From assembly GCA_016521575.1 (NCBI GenBank), contig JAEKDP010000005.1:1-64000 (forward strand): 64,000 bases of DNA, in the 5' to 3' direction. The DNA comes from Rhodobacteraceae bacterium F11138 (GTDB lineage Bacteria; Pseudomonadota; Alphaproteobacteria; Rhodobacterales; Rhodobacteraceae). The position numbers were made by a program, and so were the translations under genes. Shown piece after piece: positions 38,894 to 47,552 of the stretch; position 1 is the stretch's first letter; every line of letters starts with the position of its first letter. The notes below the pieces were generated by a model. It did not search any database. It saw nothing but the letters and a program-made list of their open reading frames with translations, and was not told the origin of the DNA.

Positions 38894-40579
38894 ATGGCCC
38901 AGCCCCCTGAGACCGTTATCCTCAACGGAAGACTGATTACCTTCAACCCGGCGCGTCCGCGCGCCGAGGCGCTGGCGATTTCCGGGGGGCGCATCGTTGC
39001 GGTCGGCACGACGCAAGATGTGCGCGCATTGGCCGGCCCAGGCACGCGCATCGTCGATGCAGGCGGTGCAACCGTGCTGCCGGGTTTTATCGACAGCCAT
39101 GTACACCTGTTTGGCGGATCGGTCGAGCTGGGCTATCTTGATCTCTACGGTGTGCAGGGCGAGGAGGCCCTGTTTCCCAAGGTGCGCGAATGGGCCGCCC
39201 GATGCCCCGACGACAAGGTCGTCTTTGCGGTGCAGGCCGATTATGCGCTGATGGGACCGGGCCGCAGGACGACGCGCCACGATCTGGACCGGGCGTTGCC
39301 TGACCGCCCCTTTGCGGTATTTTCGCCCGATCATCACACCATCTGGGCCAACACGCCGGCGCTCGAGCTCGCCGGGATCCTGAATGGCGCCGAGGTCGAT
39401 GCCGGCGCACAGATCGTCATGGGCGACGACGGCAGGGCCACCGGCGAGTTGCAGGAGCCCTCGGCCTATGCACCCGTGCTGAGCATGACCCGCCATGGCG
39501 GACGCGACATGATGGGGCTGGTCACCGGCGCCGATCCCGAACCGCCCGCTACGGCCGCACAGCGCGCGATGGACAAGGACGCGATCGAACGGGGCATGAA
39601 GCACTGCGCCAGCCACGGGATCACCGGGCTCCACCTGATGGATGGCAATTTCTATCAGGGCGAACTGCTTTCCGAGATGGAGGATGAGGGCCGTCTTCTC
39701 TGCCGCAGCCAAGTGCCGTTTCACTACAAGAGCTTCGATCCGCTCGACCGTTTCGAGGAGGCTGCCGAGATGCAGCGCCGCTTTGACAGCGACATGGTCT
39801 GGTCGGGGATGGTCAAGATGTTCATGGACGGCGTCTGCGAAAGCCGCACGGCGCTGATGTTGCAACCCTATCCTGGCACCGATCACGTTGGCGACGCGGT
39901 ATTCGAGGCTGATCATTTCAACCAGGCCTGCATACGGGCCGATGCCATGGGACTGCAGATGGCCACCCACGCCATCGGCGATCTGGCTATTCGCCGCACA
40001 CTGGACGGCTACGAAGCCGCACAGAACGCCAACGGCCGCCGCGACGCCCGCCACCGTGTCGAGCATATCGAGGTGTTGCACCCTGCCGATTTGCCCCGCT
40101 TTGCCGAACTGGATGTTGTAGCCTCGATCCAGCCTGGCCATGCTCCCTTTGGCGGCATCTTTCCTCCCGTCGGCATGGATGAGGTCCTGCACCCCGAACA
40201 GATCCCGCTCTGCTTTGCGTGGCAGGATATCCGTGACAGTGGTGCGCGGGTCGCGTTTTCCACCGACTGGCCAGTAATCGGGGTCGCGGTGATGCCCAAT
40301 ATCCGCGGCGCGGTCGCACCCACGCCGCTGCCCGCACCATGGCGCGAGCAGAGCCAGAGCCTGATGGATACGCTGGAAAGCTACACTGCCGCGAATGCCT
40401 GGTTGGAATTTCACGAGGACCGCAAGGGCAGGCTGAAACCCGGCATGATGGCCGACGTGGTCGTGATGTCACACGATCTCGAAGCGCTGGAGCCGTCTGC
40501 CTTGGACACCGCCCGCGCGGCAATAACATTCTGCGGCGGGCGCGTGACCTGGGACGCGGCGGGCGGCGATGCCGAATGA
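38894..40579 (+). CDS. amidohydrolase family protein (YtcJ-like, amidohydrolase 3)
   Basis: Metal-dependent amidohydrolase of the YtcJ group, 561 aa. N-terminal beta-sandwich VILNGRLITFNPARPRAEALAI; metal motif PGFIDSHVHLFGG; later blocks GMKHCASHGITGLHLMDG, DGVCESRTALM, MATHAIGDLAIRRTLDG and RHRVEHIEVL; metal Asp in VAFSTDWPV. The start follows TTGGAGCATTCA. It closes the pot-like operon and probably acts on the imported amide or amine derivative. YtcJ substrates are mostly unknown. Confidence 0.85.
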   Translation: MAQPPETVILNGRLITFNPARPRAEALAISGGRIVAVGTTQDVRALAGPGTRIVDAGGATVLPGFIDSHVHLFGGSVELGYLDLYGVQGEEALFPKVREWAARCPDDKVVFAVQADYALMGPGRRTTRHDLDRALPDRPFAVFSPDHHTIWANTPALELAGILNGAEVDAGAQIVMGDDGRATGELQEPSAYAPVLSMTRHGGRDMMGLVTGADPEPPATAAQRAMDKDAIERGMKHCASHGITGLHLMDGNFYQGELLSEMEDEGRLLCRSQVPFHYKSFDPLDRFEEAAEMQRRFDSDMVWSGMVKMFMDGVCESRTALMLQPYPGTDHVGDAVFEADHFNQACIRADAMGLQMATHAIGDLAIRRTLDGYEAAQNANGRRDARHRVEHIEVLHPADLPRFAELDVVASIQPGHAPFGGIFPPVGMDEVLHPEQIPLCFAWQDIRDSGARVAFSTDWPVIGVAVMPNIRGAVAPTPLPAPWREQSQSLMDTLESYTAANAWLEFHEDRKGRLKPGMMADVVVMSHDLEALEPSALDTARAAITFCGGRVTWDAAGGDAE

Positions 40580-40740
40580 TCCCACCGACATGCGGTGCGG
40601 GCAAGGAATCGGCGTGCCGGAATGGGGCGGCCAGATGTCGCCAGACCGGAAGGCTGTGCGCACCTGGAACATCACGGCGACATCCCAGAGCCGGTTGTCA
40701 CCATACATAATGAAACGACACAGAGACCACTCTTAGGGTG

Positions 40741-41472
40741 TCATTCTGCCCCCAGCCGGAACGGACCCTTACTGGCGATGCCATCATGCGCTGTGAAACG
40801 TTGTATTGCCGCTTCCACGTGATGGCGGCAAGCGACGCGCAACTTGTCGGCGTCGCCCTTTTCCAACGCGTGCAAGATGGCGTCGTGCTCTACCACAACC
40901 TCAAGATAGCGGTGGCGCGTATGGTGGCTTTTCAGCCGCATAACCTGTAGCAAAACGCCGGTCTGACGATATCGGTCCGAAATCACGTCGTTTCTCATCA
41001 GATCGATAATCCTGTTGTGGAACTGGGCGTCCAGGGGTAAAAATCCTCTGATCATTTCGTCGTTATCGGCCTGTTCCCCCAGTCGCCGCATTTCATCGTT
41101 TATGGCGTGCAGTTCTGTCATGGTTTTTTCGTCAACCCGCTCGACGATCTCCTGTGCGCACCCAATCTCGAGGGCGAGTCGGAACCAGAAATTCTGGACA
41201 GTTCTTTCTGGGTCTATGGTGCTGACGAATGTGCCGCTGCGCGGCTTGACCTCGATCATGCCAATTTCAATGAGACGTTGAATGGCCTCTTTTACGGGTG
41301 TTTTGCTGACGCCCATGTCATAGGACAGCTGTGTCAGATCAAGCCTGACGCCGGGTGCAAGTGTACCGTTCAGGATAAGCTCGAGAAGCCTTTCATAGAC
41401 TTGATCTCGAATTGAGTTGCTTTCGATTCTCAGCCCCGAAATGTTCTGCATTCTCACCTTAATCTCCGTCAT
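40741..41472 (-). CDS. GntR family regulator, FCD subfamily, divergent from the KARI-like gene
   Basis: GntR-type regulator, about 243 aa from the ATG at 41472 (41451 is another possible start). The winged helix lies at about residues 20-80 (YERLLELILNGTLAPGVRLDLTQLSYDMGVSKTPVKEAI region), followed by the FCD domain with DAQFHNRIIDL and EHDAILHALEKGDADKLRVACRHHVEAA. It is convergent with the amidohydrolase and divergent from the KARI-like gene, so control of the 41577-50978 cluster is the natural inference. Confidence 0.9.
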   Translation of the reverse strand: MTEIKVRMQNISGLRIESNSIRDQVYERLLELILNGTLAPGVRLDLTQLSYDMGVSKTPVKEAIQRLIEIGMIEVKPRSGTFVSTIDPERTVQNFWFRLALEIGCAQEIVERVDEKTMTELHAINDEMRRLGEQADNDEMIRGFLPLDAQFHNRIIDLMRNDVISDRYRQTGVLLQVMRLKSHHTRHRYLEVVVEHDAILHALEKGDADKLRVACRHHVEAAIQRFTAHDGIASKGPFRLGAE

Positions 41473-41536
41473 TCCTCGACCAACGCGCCGCAGTGACCGC
41501 AAGTTTAGCTTGACTGTCGTGAGTTTGAAAGGATAA

Positions 41537-41558
41537 GAAATCTGAAATATCAGATTTC
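41537..41558. promoter_or_regulatory. long perfect inverted repeat, GntR operator candidate
   Basis: GAAATCTGA (41537-41545) and TCAGATTTC (41550-41558) with a 4-base AATA spacer, centred 29 bases before the KARI-like ATG. The spacing and length suit a GntR dimer. A repressor here would block transcription or early elongation of the cluster. Confidence 0.75.
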
Positions 41559-41576
41559 AATGGGAACGTAGAGACA

Positions 41577-42566
41577 ATGGCCAAGTGGTACTTCGATAAT
41601 GATGCAGATCTGAAATGGCTGCAGGGAAAGACGGTCGGAATCTTCGGCTATGGCAACCAGGGGCGCAGCCAGGCGTTGAACATGCGGGATGCAGGACTAG
41701 ACGTCGTTGTGGGTTCCCGCAGTGATGAATCTGCCAAAAAGTCCCAGGAAGACGGATTTGAAACTCTGCCTTTGGCCGAGGCTGCTGCGAAGGCAGATGT
41801 GTTGTTCATCTTGGTGCCCGACGAAGTCATGCCGCAGATCTACGAGGAAAGTCTCGAACCTGCGCTCAAGCCCGGAGATACACTGGTCTTTGCCAGCGGC
41901 TACAACATACATTTTAAATACATCCAGCCGGGTCCGGAACTGAACGTCATCATGATTGCACCGCGCATGGTCGGGCAGGGGGTGCGGGACACGGTCCTTG
42001 CGGGCACCGGGTTTCCCAGCCTCGTCGCTGTTCATCAGGACGCAGACGGCAAAGCTCAGAATATCATGCTGGCACTTTCTCGGGCAATCGGGTCAACGAA
42101 GATGGGTGTGATCGAATCCAGTTTTGAAGAAGAAACTATCGTGGACCTCTTCCACGAACAGTTTGGATCGCTCCACGCCATAAAGCGCGCGATTGAGGTG
42201 CTGACTGAGGCCGGATGCAGTCCGGAAGCGGCCATGCTGGAAATGTATGCGTCCGGCGAGGTCCGTGAAATCGGACAGTACTACGTCGACCATGGCTTGT
42301 TTGGACAACTGAAGTTGCACTCACGTACGAGCGAATACGGCCAGCTGGTTTACGCACGAGGGAAGCCCGAGCATGAAGAGGCGCACAAAGACCATCTGCG
42401 CGGGATCGTCGCACGCATTCGGGACGGCAGCTTTGCAAAGGAATGGACCGAAGTTCAGGCCAACGGCATGAGCGCAATGAAGGCGGCACAAGAAGAGATC
42501 GCAAACGACCCCATAATGATTGAGGAACGCAAGCTGTACGAGCGGCTGGGTCGCTTTTCGTCTTGA
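41577..42566 (+). CDS. ketol-acid reductoisomerase-like protein with altered active site
   Basis: 329 aa, the length of a class I ketol-acid reductoisomerase (IlvC), with an N-terminal NADPH-binding Rossmann domain (VGIFGYGNQGRSQALNMRDAG, residues 20-40) and the C-terminal knotted helical domain. Canonical IlvC binds NADPH and two Mg ions and rearranges and reduces acetolactate. Two metal ligands are kept (Asp190, Glu194 in VDLFHEQ). Position 107 is Ser in FASGYNIH where IlvC has His, and position 130 is Arg in IAPRMVGQ where IlvC has its catalytic Lys in APKxPG. The Glu230 counterpart is Ser226. Residue numbers for IlvC are from memory of class I enzymes. The neighbours are transport and CoA-transfer genes, not ilvD or ilvH. 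I infer a reductase/dehydrogenase on a different 2-hydroxy or 2-oxo acid. Confidence 0.8.
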   Translation: MAKWYFDNDADLKWLQGKTVGIFGYGNQGRSQALNMRDAGLDVVVGSRSDESAKKSQEDGFETLPLAEAAAKADVLFILVPDEVMPQIYEESLEPALKPGDTLVFASGYNIHFKYIQPGPELNVIMIAPRMVGQGVRDTVLAGTGFPSLVAVHQDADGKAQNIMLALSRAIGSTKMGVIESSFEEETIVDLFHEQFGSLHAIKRAIEVLTEAGCSPEAAMLEMYASGEVREIGQYYVDHGLFGQLKLHSRTSEYGQLVYARGKPEHEEAHKDHLRGIVARIRDGSFAKEWTEVQANGMSAMKAAQEEIANDPIMIEERKLYERLGRFSS

Positions 42567-42576
42567 TGTGTGTGTA

Positions 42577-42614
42577 GGGAAAGGCTGTCTCGGAGGAGAG
42601 ATCAGCCCTTTTCC
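42577..42614 (+). terminator. hairpin between KARI-like and TAXI genes
   Basis: GGGAAAGGCTG (42577-42587) can pair with CAGCCCTTTTCC (42603-42614) with small bulges, around a GGAGGAGAG loop. It sits 10 bases after the KARI-like stop. It may attenuate or separate expression of the reductase and transporter genes. Confidence 0.45.
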
Positions 42615-42655
42615 GAAGAAAATCTTGAGAAGAATACGATGATTGGGAGGAATAG

Positions 42656-43819
42656 ATGAGAATTTTCACAACAGGGCTGACCTTGGCCTGCATCGCCGGA
42701 ACTGCGGTATTCGCAGCGGATTCCACGTTGCCGCGACAACTGGCGATTACATCCTATGGCACCGGTTCGTCCGGTTATAACCAGTCCGTGGCCATCGGCG
42801 CGGCGTTGCAGGACAATCGGGGTGTCAACTTGCGCATTCTGCCCGCCAAGAACGATGTGGCCCGGACTGAGCCGTTGCGTCAGGGCAAAGTTGATTTCTC
42901 GATGAACGGCGTCGGAGGAACATTCATGGCGCAGGAAGGTGTCTACCAGTTTGGAGCCAAGTCCTGGGGACCGATGCCGATCAGGGCATTGGCATCGAAC
43001 AACAGCGGTACCGTTGGCATTTCCTTGGGTGTCGCCGCTGAAGTTTGCGAACAGGTCGGCAAGCCGAATTGCGAAGGCTTCACTTATGCTGATCTCAAGG
43101 GGAAGCGCGTGGCCTGGTTGAAGGGAGCGCCGTCAATGAATGTCAATGCGCAGGCCTATCTGGCCTACGCAGGCCTGACGACGGATGACGTTGAATTGGT
43201 TGAATTCGGCGGGTTCGGCCCCTCTTGGAAAGGGATGGTGGACGGCAGTGTCGATGCGGCCATCGCCTCGACCAGTTCGGGAAAAGGCTATGAAGCGGCG
43301 AGCGGTCCACGTGGCCTGTTCTGGCCGGAAATCGATCCGAACAACGCCGAAGGTTTGGCCCGGATGCAGGAGGTCGCACCCTTCTTCACCCCGATGGTCG
43401 CTCAGGTGGGCGCGACAATCGACGGCACCGATGGTGTCCCAACGGCGGGTTATGCCTTTCCCGTGCTGATGACATTGGCCGACCGCGAGCCGGAACTTGT
43501 CTATGGCGTCACCAAGGCGATGTTCGAGCTTTACGACAGCTACAAGGGGACCTCGCCGGGAATTGATGGATGGTCGCTGGATAATCAGGCGTTGGAGTGG
43601 GTGGTACCCTATCACGAAGGTGCGATCCGGTACTTCCGTGAGGTGGGTGTCTGGACTGACGCGCATGACGCTCATAACGCCAAGATGATAGAACGCCAGC
43701 AGGTGCTCAACACGGCGTGGAAGGCACTTGAGGCAGAGAATCCGGACAACTGGGATGAAACATGGGCCGAGCGGCGACGCGAGGCACTGGATGCGGCCGA
43801 TTTTCCGGTTTTCTACTGA
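42656..43819 (+). CDS. TAXI family TRAP transporter solute-binding protein
   Basis: Periplasmic binding protein of TAXI type, 387 aa, with a signal peptide (MRIFTTGLTLACIAGTAVFA) and the family pattern LAITSYGTGSSGYNQSVAIGAAL, then LRILPAKNDVARTEPLRQGKVDFSMNGVGG. TAXI proteins bind organic acids such as 2-oxoglutarate or glutamate and hand them to a fused TRAP permease, which is encoded next. A GGGAGGAAT site precedes the start. Confidence 0.9.
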   Translation: MRIFTTGLTLACIAGTAVFAADSTLPRQLAITSYGTGSSGYNQSVAIGAALQDNRGVNLRILPAKNDVARTEPLRQGKVDFSMNGVGGTFMAQEGVYQFGAKSWGPMPIRALASNNSGTVGISLGVAAEVCEQVGKPNCEGFTYADLKGKRVAWLKGAPSMNVNAQAYLAYAGLTTDDVELVEFGGFGPSWKGMVDGSVDAAIASTSSGKGYEAASGPRGLFWPEIDPNNAEGLARMQEVAPFFTPMVAQVGATIDGTDGVPTAGYAFPVLMTLADREPELVYGVTKAMFELYDSYKGTSPGIDGWSLDNQALEWVVPYHEGAIRYFREVGVWTDAHDAHNAKMIERQQVLNTAWKALEAENPDNWDETWAERRREALDAADFPVFY

Positions 43820-43832
43820 ACCTATCTATCGT

Positions 43833-43855
43833 TTCGGGGGCTTGAGGCCCCCGAA
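43833..43855 (+). terminator. strong hairpin between TAXI binding protein and permease
   Basis: Perfect 9-bp stem TTCGGGGGC (43833-43841) with GCCCCCGAA (43847-43855), 5-base loop, 13 bases after the binding-protein stop and 26 bases before the permease start. Likely sets a higher level of the binding protein than of the permease. Confidence 0.7.
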
Positions 43856-43881
43856 CTTCCCCTCAGGTCGGAACATCACAG

Positions 43882-45906
43882 ATGACCCAATCGATACAGA
43901 AATCTGCGGCCGAGCACGCGGTGCGGTCTCCTGCTGATACCGGCAATGCTGCACTTGATGCGGAATTGTCGGTCGGCAAATTACGCTTGCACGGGATGAT
44001 GCAGTGGTACGTCATTGCGGCCACTCTGGCGGCAATTTTTGCTTCGGTAAACCAGTTGTTCAACCTGCGACTGGGTAACTACACCATGCTTGAGGGTCAG
44101 TATCTGTACATTTTGGCCGGCTTGTTCCTGTCCGTCACATTTGTCAGCTTCCGTGTAGATGGCAAGGCATCCGCCCACGCCCCTTGGTACGATTGGATAC
44201 TGGCATTGGCGTCTCTGATCGTGGCTGTCTATTTCGTCGCAACGGCCAGCGAGAGTCTGGACAGCGGCTGGGAGTATGCCGCACCTCAACGGGCGGTCGT
44301 GTTCTCGGTTGCGCTCTATGTTCTGGTCCTCGAGGCGACGCGGCGGGCAGGTGGCTGGGTGCTGTTCGGGATCGTCGCGACCTTTTCATTGTATCCGACC
44401 TTTGCCGGATCCATGCCCGATCCTCTTTCGGGATTCCAAAGCCCGTTTCTGGATGTCGTTCCCTATTTCATGATCTCGTCCGAAGCTTCGTTCGGAATCC
44501 CGATGAACGCGTTTGGTAACCTCGTTATTGGCTTCGTGCTGTTCGGGGCGATCCTGCAATTCACAGGTGGTGGCAAGTTCTTCAACAATCTGGCGCTCGC
44601 GCTTGTGGGACAATTTCGTGGCGGTGCGGCCAAGGTCGCGATTTTCGCCTCGGGGTTCATGGGCTCGATGTCCGGTTCAGTGATCTCGAATGTTCTGACC
44701 ACTGGCGCAGTTTCAATTCCGGCGATGAAACGCACGGGGTTTTCGGCGCGCTATGCTGCGGCAACCGAAGCCTGCGCCTCGACCGGTGGCGTGCTGATGC
44801 CTCCGATCATGGGGGCCACCGCTTTCGTCATGGCGGCGTGGCTGTCGCGGCCCTATGTCGATATCATGATGGCTGCGGCCGTGCCGTCGATCCTGTATTA
44901 TTTTGGATTGTTCGTGCAAATTGATGCCTATGCCGCGCGCAATGACCTGCGAGGCTTGCCGCGAACTGAACTCCCCCGTCTCAAGGAAACAATGCGGGGC
45001 GGCTGGCAGTACATCGTCGTCTTTGCCGTGTTGATCTTTCTGATGGTCGCGTTCCGTTGGGAAACCACGGCGCCGTTTTACGCAATCGTTCTGCTTTTGG
45101 TGATCAACCAGTTTTCCCATCATGATCGATTTACGCGTCAGGGCTTCATGGACATGATTGTTTCGGTCGGGAGAACTTTGGGCGAGTTGACCGCAATCGT
45201 TCTGGGTATCGGGATCATCGTTGGATCATTCCAGGCGACTGGGCTTACAGGCCCACTGGCAACCGAGCTGATTTTTATGGCTGGCGACAACGTGTTCGTT
45301 TTGCTTGTCATGGGCGCGATCACCAGCTTTGTCTTCGGCATGGGTATGCCGGTGACAGCCTGCTACATCTTTCTTGCCGTGGTGCTGGCGCCGACACTAG
45401 TCCAAGCTGGTTTGAACGAGTTGGCGGTGCACTTGTTTATCCTTTATTGGGGGATGGTCAGCTTCATTACCCCGCCGGTGGCAATTGGTGCATTCGGTGC
45501 GGCGTCTTTGGCAGGCGCGTCGCCAATGCGCACAGGTGTCGAAGCGATGCGGCTTGGTGGAGTCATCTATATCGTGCCTTTCTTTTTTGTCTTGAACCCC
45601 GCGCTGATCGGCGAGGGAACGTTTTCGGAAATGGCAATTTTGTTTGTTGGCGCATTGATCGGAATCTGGCTGATATCAGCCGCTCTGCAAGGATATGTCA
45701 GTTTCTTTGGTGCCCTGCCTGATGGCGCAAAGGGTGTAGTGCTACGGGTTTTGTTGTTCGGGGGCGGAATGCTAATCGCTGCTCCGACCGGGGATGCTTT
45801 CGGGCTGCTGCACCTGGCTGTGAGCGGCGCAGGCGTCGCCTTGGCGATCCTGCCGCTGGCCGCTGCGCGCCGGAACCACGCACCGGTTGCAGCCGCCGCT
45901 GAATAG
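43882..45906 (+). CDS. TRAP transporter fused permease (4TM + 12TM, TAXI type)
   Basis: Polytopic inner-membrane protein, 674 aa, with hydrophobic segments from about residue 42 to the end. The N-terminal part corresponds to the small DctQ-like unit and the rest to the DctM-like large unit. Markers are GGKFFNNLALALVGQFRGGAAKVAIFASGFMGSMSGSVISNVLTTGAVSIPAMK in two parts (about residues 230-285), then ATEACASTGGVLMPPIMGATAFVMA and FGMGMPVTACYIFLAVVLAP. It acts with the preceding binding protein in sodium- or proton-driven uptake. Confidence 0.92.
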   Translation: MTQSIQKSAAEHAVRSPADTGNAALDAELSVGKLRLHGMMQWYVIAATLAAIFASVNQLFNLRLGNYTMLEGQYLYILAGLFLSVTFVSFRVDGKASAHAPWYDWILALASLIVAVYFVATASESLDSGWEYAAPQRAVVFSVALYVLVLEATRRAGGWVLFGIVATFSLYPTFAGSMPDPLSGFQSPFLDVVPYFMISSEASFGIPMNAFGNLVIGFVLFGAILQFTGGGKFFNNLALALVGQFRGGAAKVAIFASGFMGSMSGSVISNVLTTGAVSIPAMKRTGFSARYAAATEACASTGGVLMPPIMGATAFVMAAWLSRPYVDIMMAAAVPSILYYFGLFVQIDAYAARNDLRGLPRTELPRLKETMRGGWQYIVVFAVLIFLMVAFRWETTAPFYAIVLLLVINQFSHHDRFTRQGFMDMIVSVGRTLGELTAIVLGIGIIVGSFQATGLTGPLATELIFMAGDNVFVLLVMGAITSFVFGMGMPVTACYIFLAVVLAPTLVQAGLNELAVHLFILYWGMVSFITPPVAIGAFGAASLAGASPMRTGVEAMRLGGVIYIVPFFFVLNPALIGEGTFSEMAILFVGALIGIWLISAALQGYVSFFGALPDGAKGVVLRVLLFGGGMLIAAPTGDAFGLLHLAVSGAGVALAILPLAAARRNHAPVAAAAE

Positions 45907-45966
45907 AGGCGCAGGTGTCATCACCAGCCGGGCACCGGTTTCGCAAATGAGATGGGAGTAGGATGC

Positions 45967-46779
45967 ATGCAGGACGACCTTGACCGACTGGCGGCCTACG
46001 TCATTTCAGGTATGCGCGTCGCAGTCCCAGTAGACTACGGTGGGGTTCCGATGGCCCTGACGCGCCGGTTGATCACGCGCGGCGAAGCGCGTGACCTCCA
46101 TTTGATCTGCGTGCCCACCGGTGGCTTGCAGGTCGATATGCTGATCGGTGCCGGACTGGTTGCCATGGTTGAGACCAGCGCGGTTTCTCTGGGTGAAGCC
46201 GGAGGAGCCCCACGTTTTAATAACGCAGTCCGGTCTGGCGAGGTGCGTATGCTGGATGCGACCTGCCCTGCAATTCATGCCGGGTTACTTGCTGCTCAAA
46301 AGGCCGTTCCATTCATGCCAATGCGCGGTTTGCTTGGGTCGGATGTTCAAGCCTATCGTGAGGATTGGAAGGTCATTGACAATCCACTTGCAGAGGACGC
46401 TGATCCGATCGTTCTAATCCCGGCGATTCATCCGGATGTGGCGGTATTTCATGCGCCGATGGCGGATCGCGCCGGGAATGTCTGGATTGGCCGGCGGCGA
46501 GAACTGGCGGCCATGGCGTATGCGTCAGGGACGACGCTGGTAACGGTCGAACGGATCGTTGAGACGGATTTTATGGCCGATGAGACCACCGCCGCAGGCA
46601 CGTTGCCGGCCCTATATGTCACCGACATAGCACAGGCCGAGCGAGGTGCGTGGCCGCACGGGCTGTGGGGTACCTATGATCCGGACTCCGCCGAGTTGCG
46701 CCGCTATGCTGCTGCTGCGAGAACGGCTGAGGGCTTCGCCGAGTATATGGCAACAACCAAAGGCGAGACAGCCCCATGA
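45967..46779 (+). CDS. CoA-transferase alpha-type subunit
   Basis: Class I CoA-transferase subunit A, 270 aa, of the GctA/IpdA-like group. Family features: an N-terminal VISGMRVAVPVDYGGVPMALTRRLI, LICVPTGGLQVDMLIGAG, and VAVFHAPMADRAGNVWIG. The start at 45967 is preferred to 45952 because GGGAGTAGGA then forms the ribosome site. The next subunit overlaps its stop by ATGA. Together they would transfer CoA to an acid or, as in IpdAB, hydrolyse a ring; the substrate is unknown. Confidence 0.85.
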   Translation: MQDDLDRLAAYVISGMRVAVPVDYGGVPMALTRRLITRGEARDLHLICVPTGGLQVDMLIGAGLVAMVETSAVSLGEAGGAPRFNNAVRSGEVRMLDATCPAIHAGLLAAQKAVPFMPMRGLLGSDVQAYREDWKVIDNPLAEDADPIVLIPAIHPDVAVFHAPMADRAGNVWIGRRRELAAMAYASGTTLVTVERIVETDFMADETTAAGTLPALYVTDIAQAERGAWPHGLWGTYDPDSAELRRYAAAARTAEGFAEYMATTKGETAP

Positions 46780-47552
46780 GTACGTCCGCAATTGCGCGTG
46801 AGATTCTGATTGTCAGTATTGCCCGATTGTTGCGCGGAACGCGTCATGTTGCCGTGGGTGCCGCGTCGCCGATCCCGGCGGCGGGGGCGATGCTGGCCCG
46901 GGCGTTGGCCGAAGCAACGGATGAGCCAAGGCTACGGATTTCGATCCTTGGATCTGTCGAGCACAACTTTTTTACGAATGGCTCGGCCGAGTTGTTCGAT
47001 TGCGCCGGGCAGGGACGTATTGACGCCTTCTTTTTGGGCGGTGGTCAGATTGACGGCGCGGGCAATGTCAATCTGGTAGGGGTCGGCGAATATCCCGAGA
47101 TGAAGGTGCGCTGGCCAGGTTCCTTTGGCTCTGCATATCTGTATTTCACCATTCCGCGGGTGATCCTGTTTCGGGAAGAACACACGCCGCGGGTAATGGT
47201 GAAGAGCGTTGATTTCATCAGCGCACCCGGTACCAGCGCGCCTGACGTCTGGCGCAAGGGTGGCCCATATGCTCTCTTGAGCGGACGCGGTTTGTTCATG
47301 TTTGACAAGGACAAACCCGGCTTCCGACTTGAAAGTCTGCACTCCGGACAGACGCTTGCCGAGATTCGTGATGCCACCGGTTTTGAATTTGGGCATGACG
47401 AAAACCCGCCCGAAACCGCGCCACCTGATGCGCCCACACTGGCGTTGCTTCGGGGGCGTGTGCTGGATGAATTACACGAAACCTATCCCGATTTTGCCGC
47501 TGGATTGCGCGCTGCGATTCACGGAACCGAACCACAGGAAATCACAAGATGA
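46776..47552 (+). CDS. CoA-transferase beta-type subunit
   Basis: Class I CoA-transferase subunit B, 258 aa. A candidate catalytic Glu lies in SILGSVEHNFF (GctB has its Glu in a comparable stretch), followed by DAFFLGGGQIDGAGNVNLVGVG and KSVDFISAPG. The presence of this Glu leans towards a true transferase rather than an IpdAB-type hydrolase, though the alignment is by eye. It overlaps both neighbouring genes by 4 bases. Confidence 0.83.
   Translation: MSTSAIAREILIVSIARLLRGTRHVAVGAASPIPAAGAMLARALAEATDEPRLRISILGSVEHNFFTNGSAELFDCAGQGRIDAFFLGGGQIDGAGNVNLVGVGEYPEMKVRWPGSFGSAYLYFTIPRVILFREEHTPRVMVKSVDFISAPGTSAPDVWRKGGPYALLSGRGLFMFDKDKPGFRLESLHSGQTLAEIRDATGFEFGHDENPPETAPPDAPTLALLRGRVLDELHETYPDFAAGLRAAIHGTEPQEITR

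Noticed and set aside
38891-40414. 507-aa open frame on the minus strand
   Set aside because: Antisense to the YtcJ-like amidohydrolase; composition and lack of motifs mark it as a shadow.
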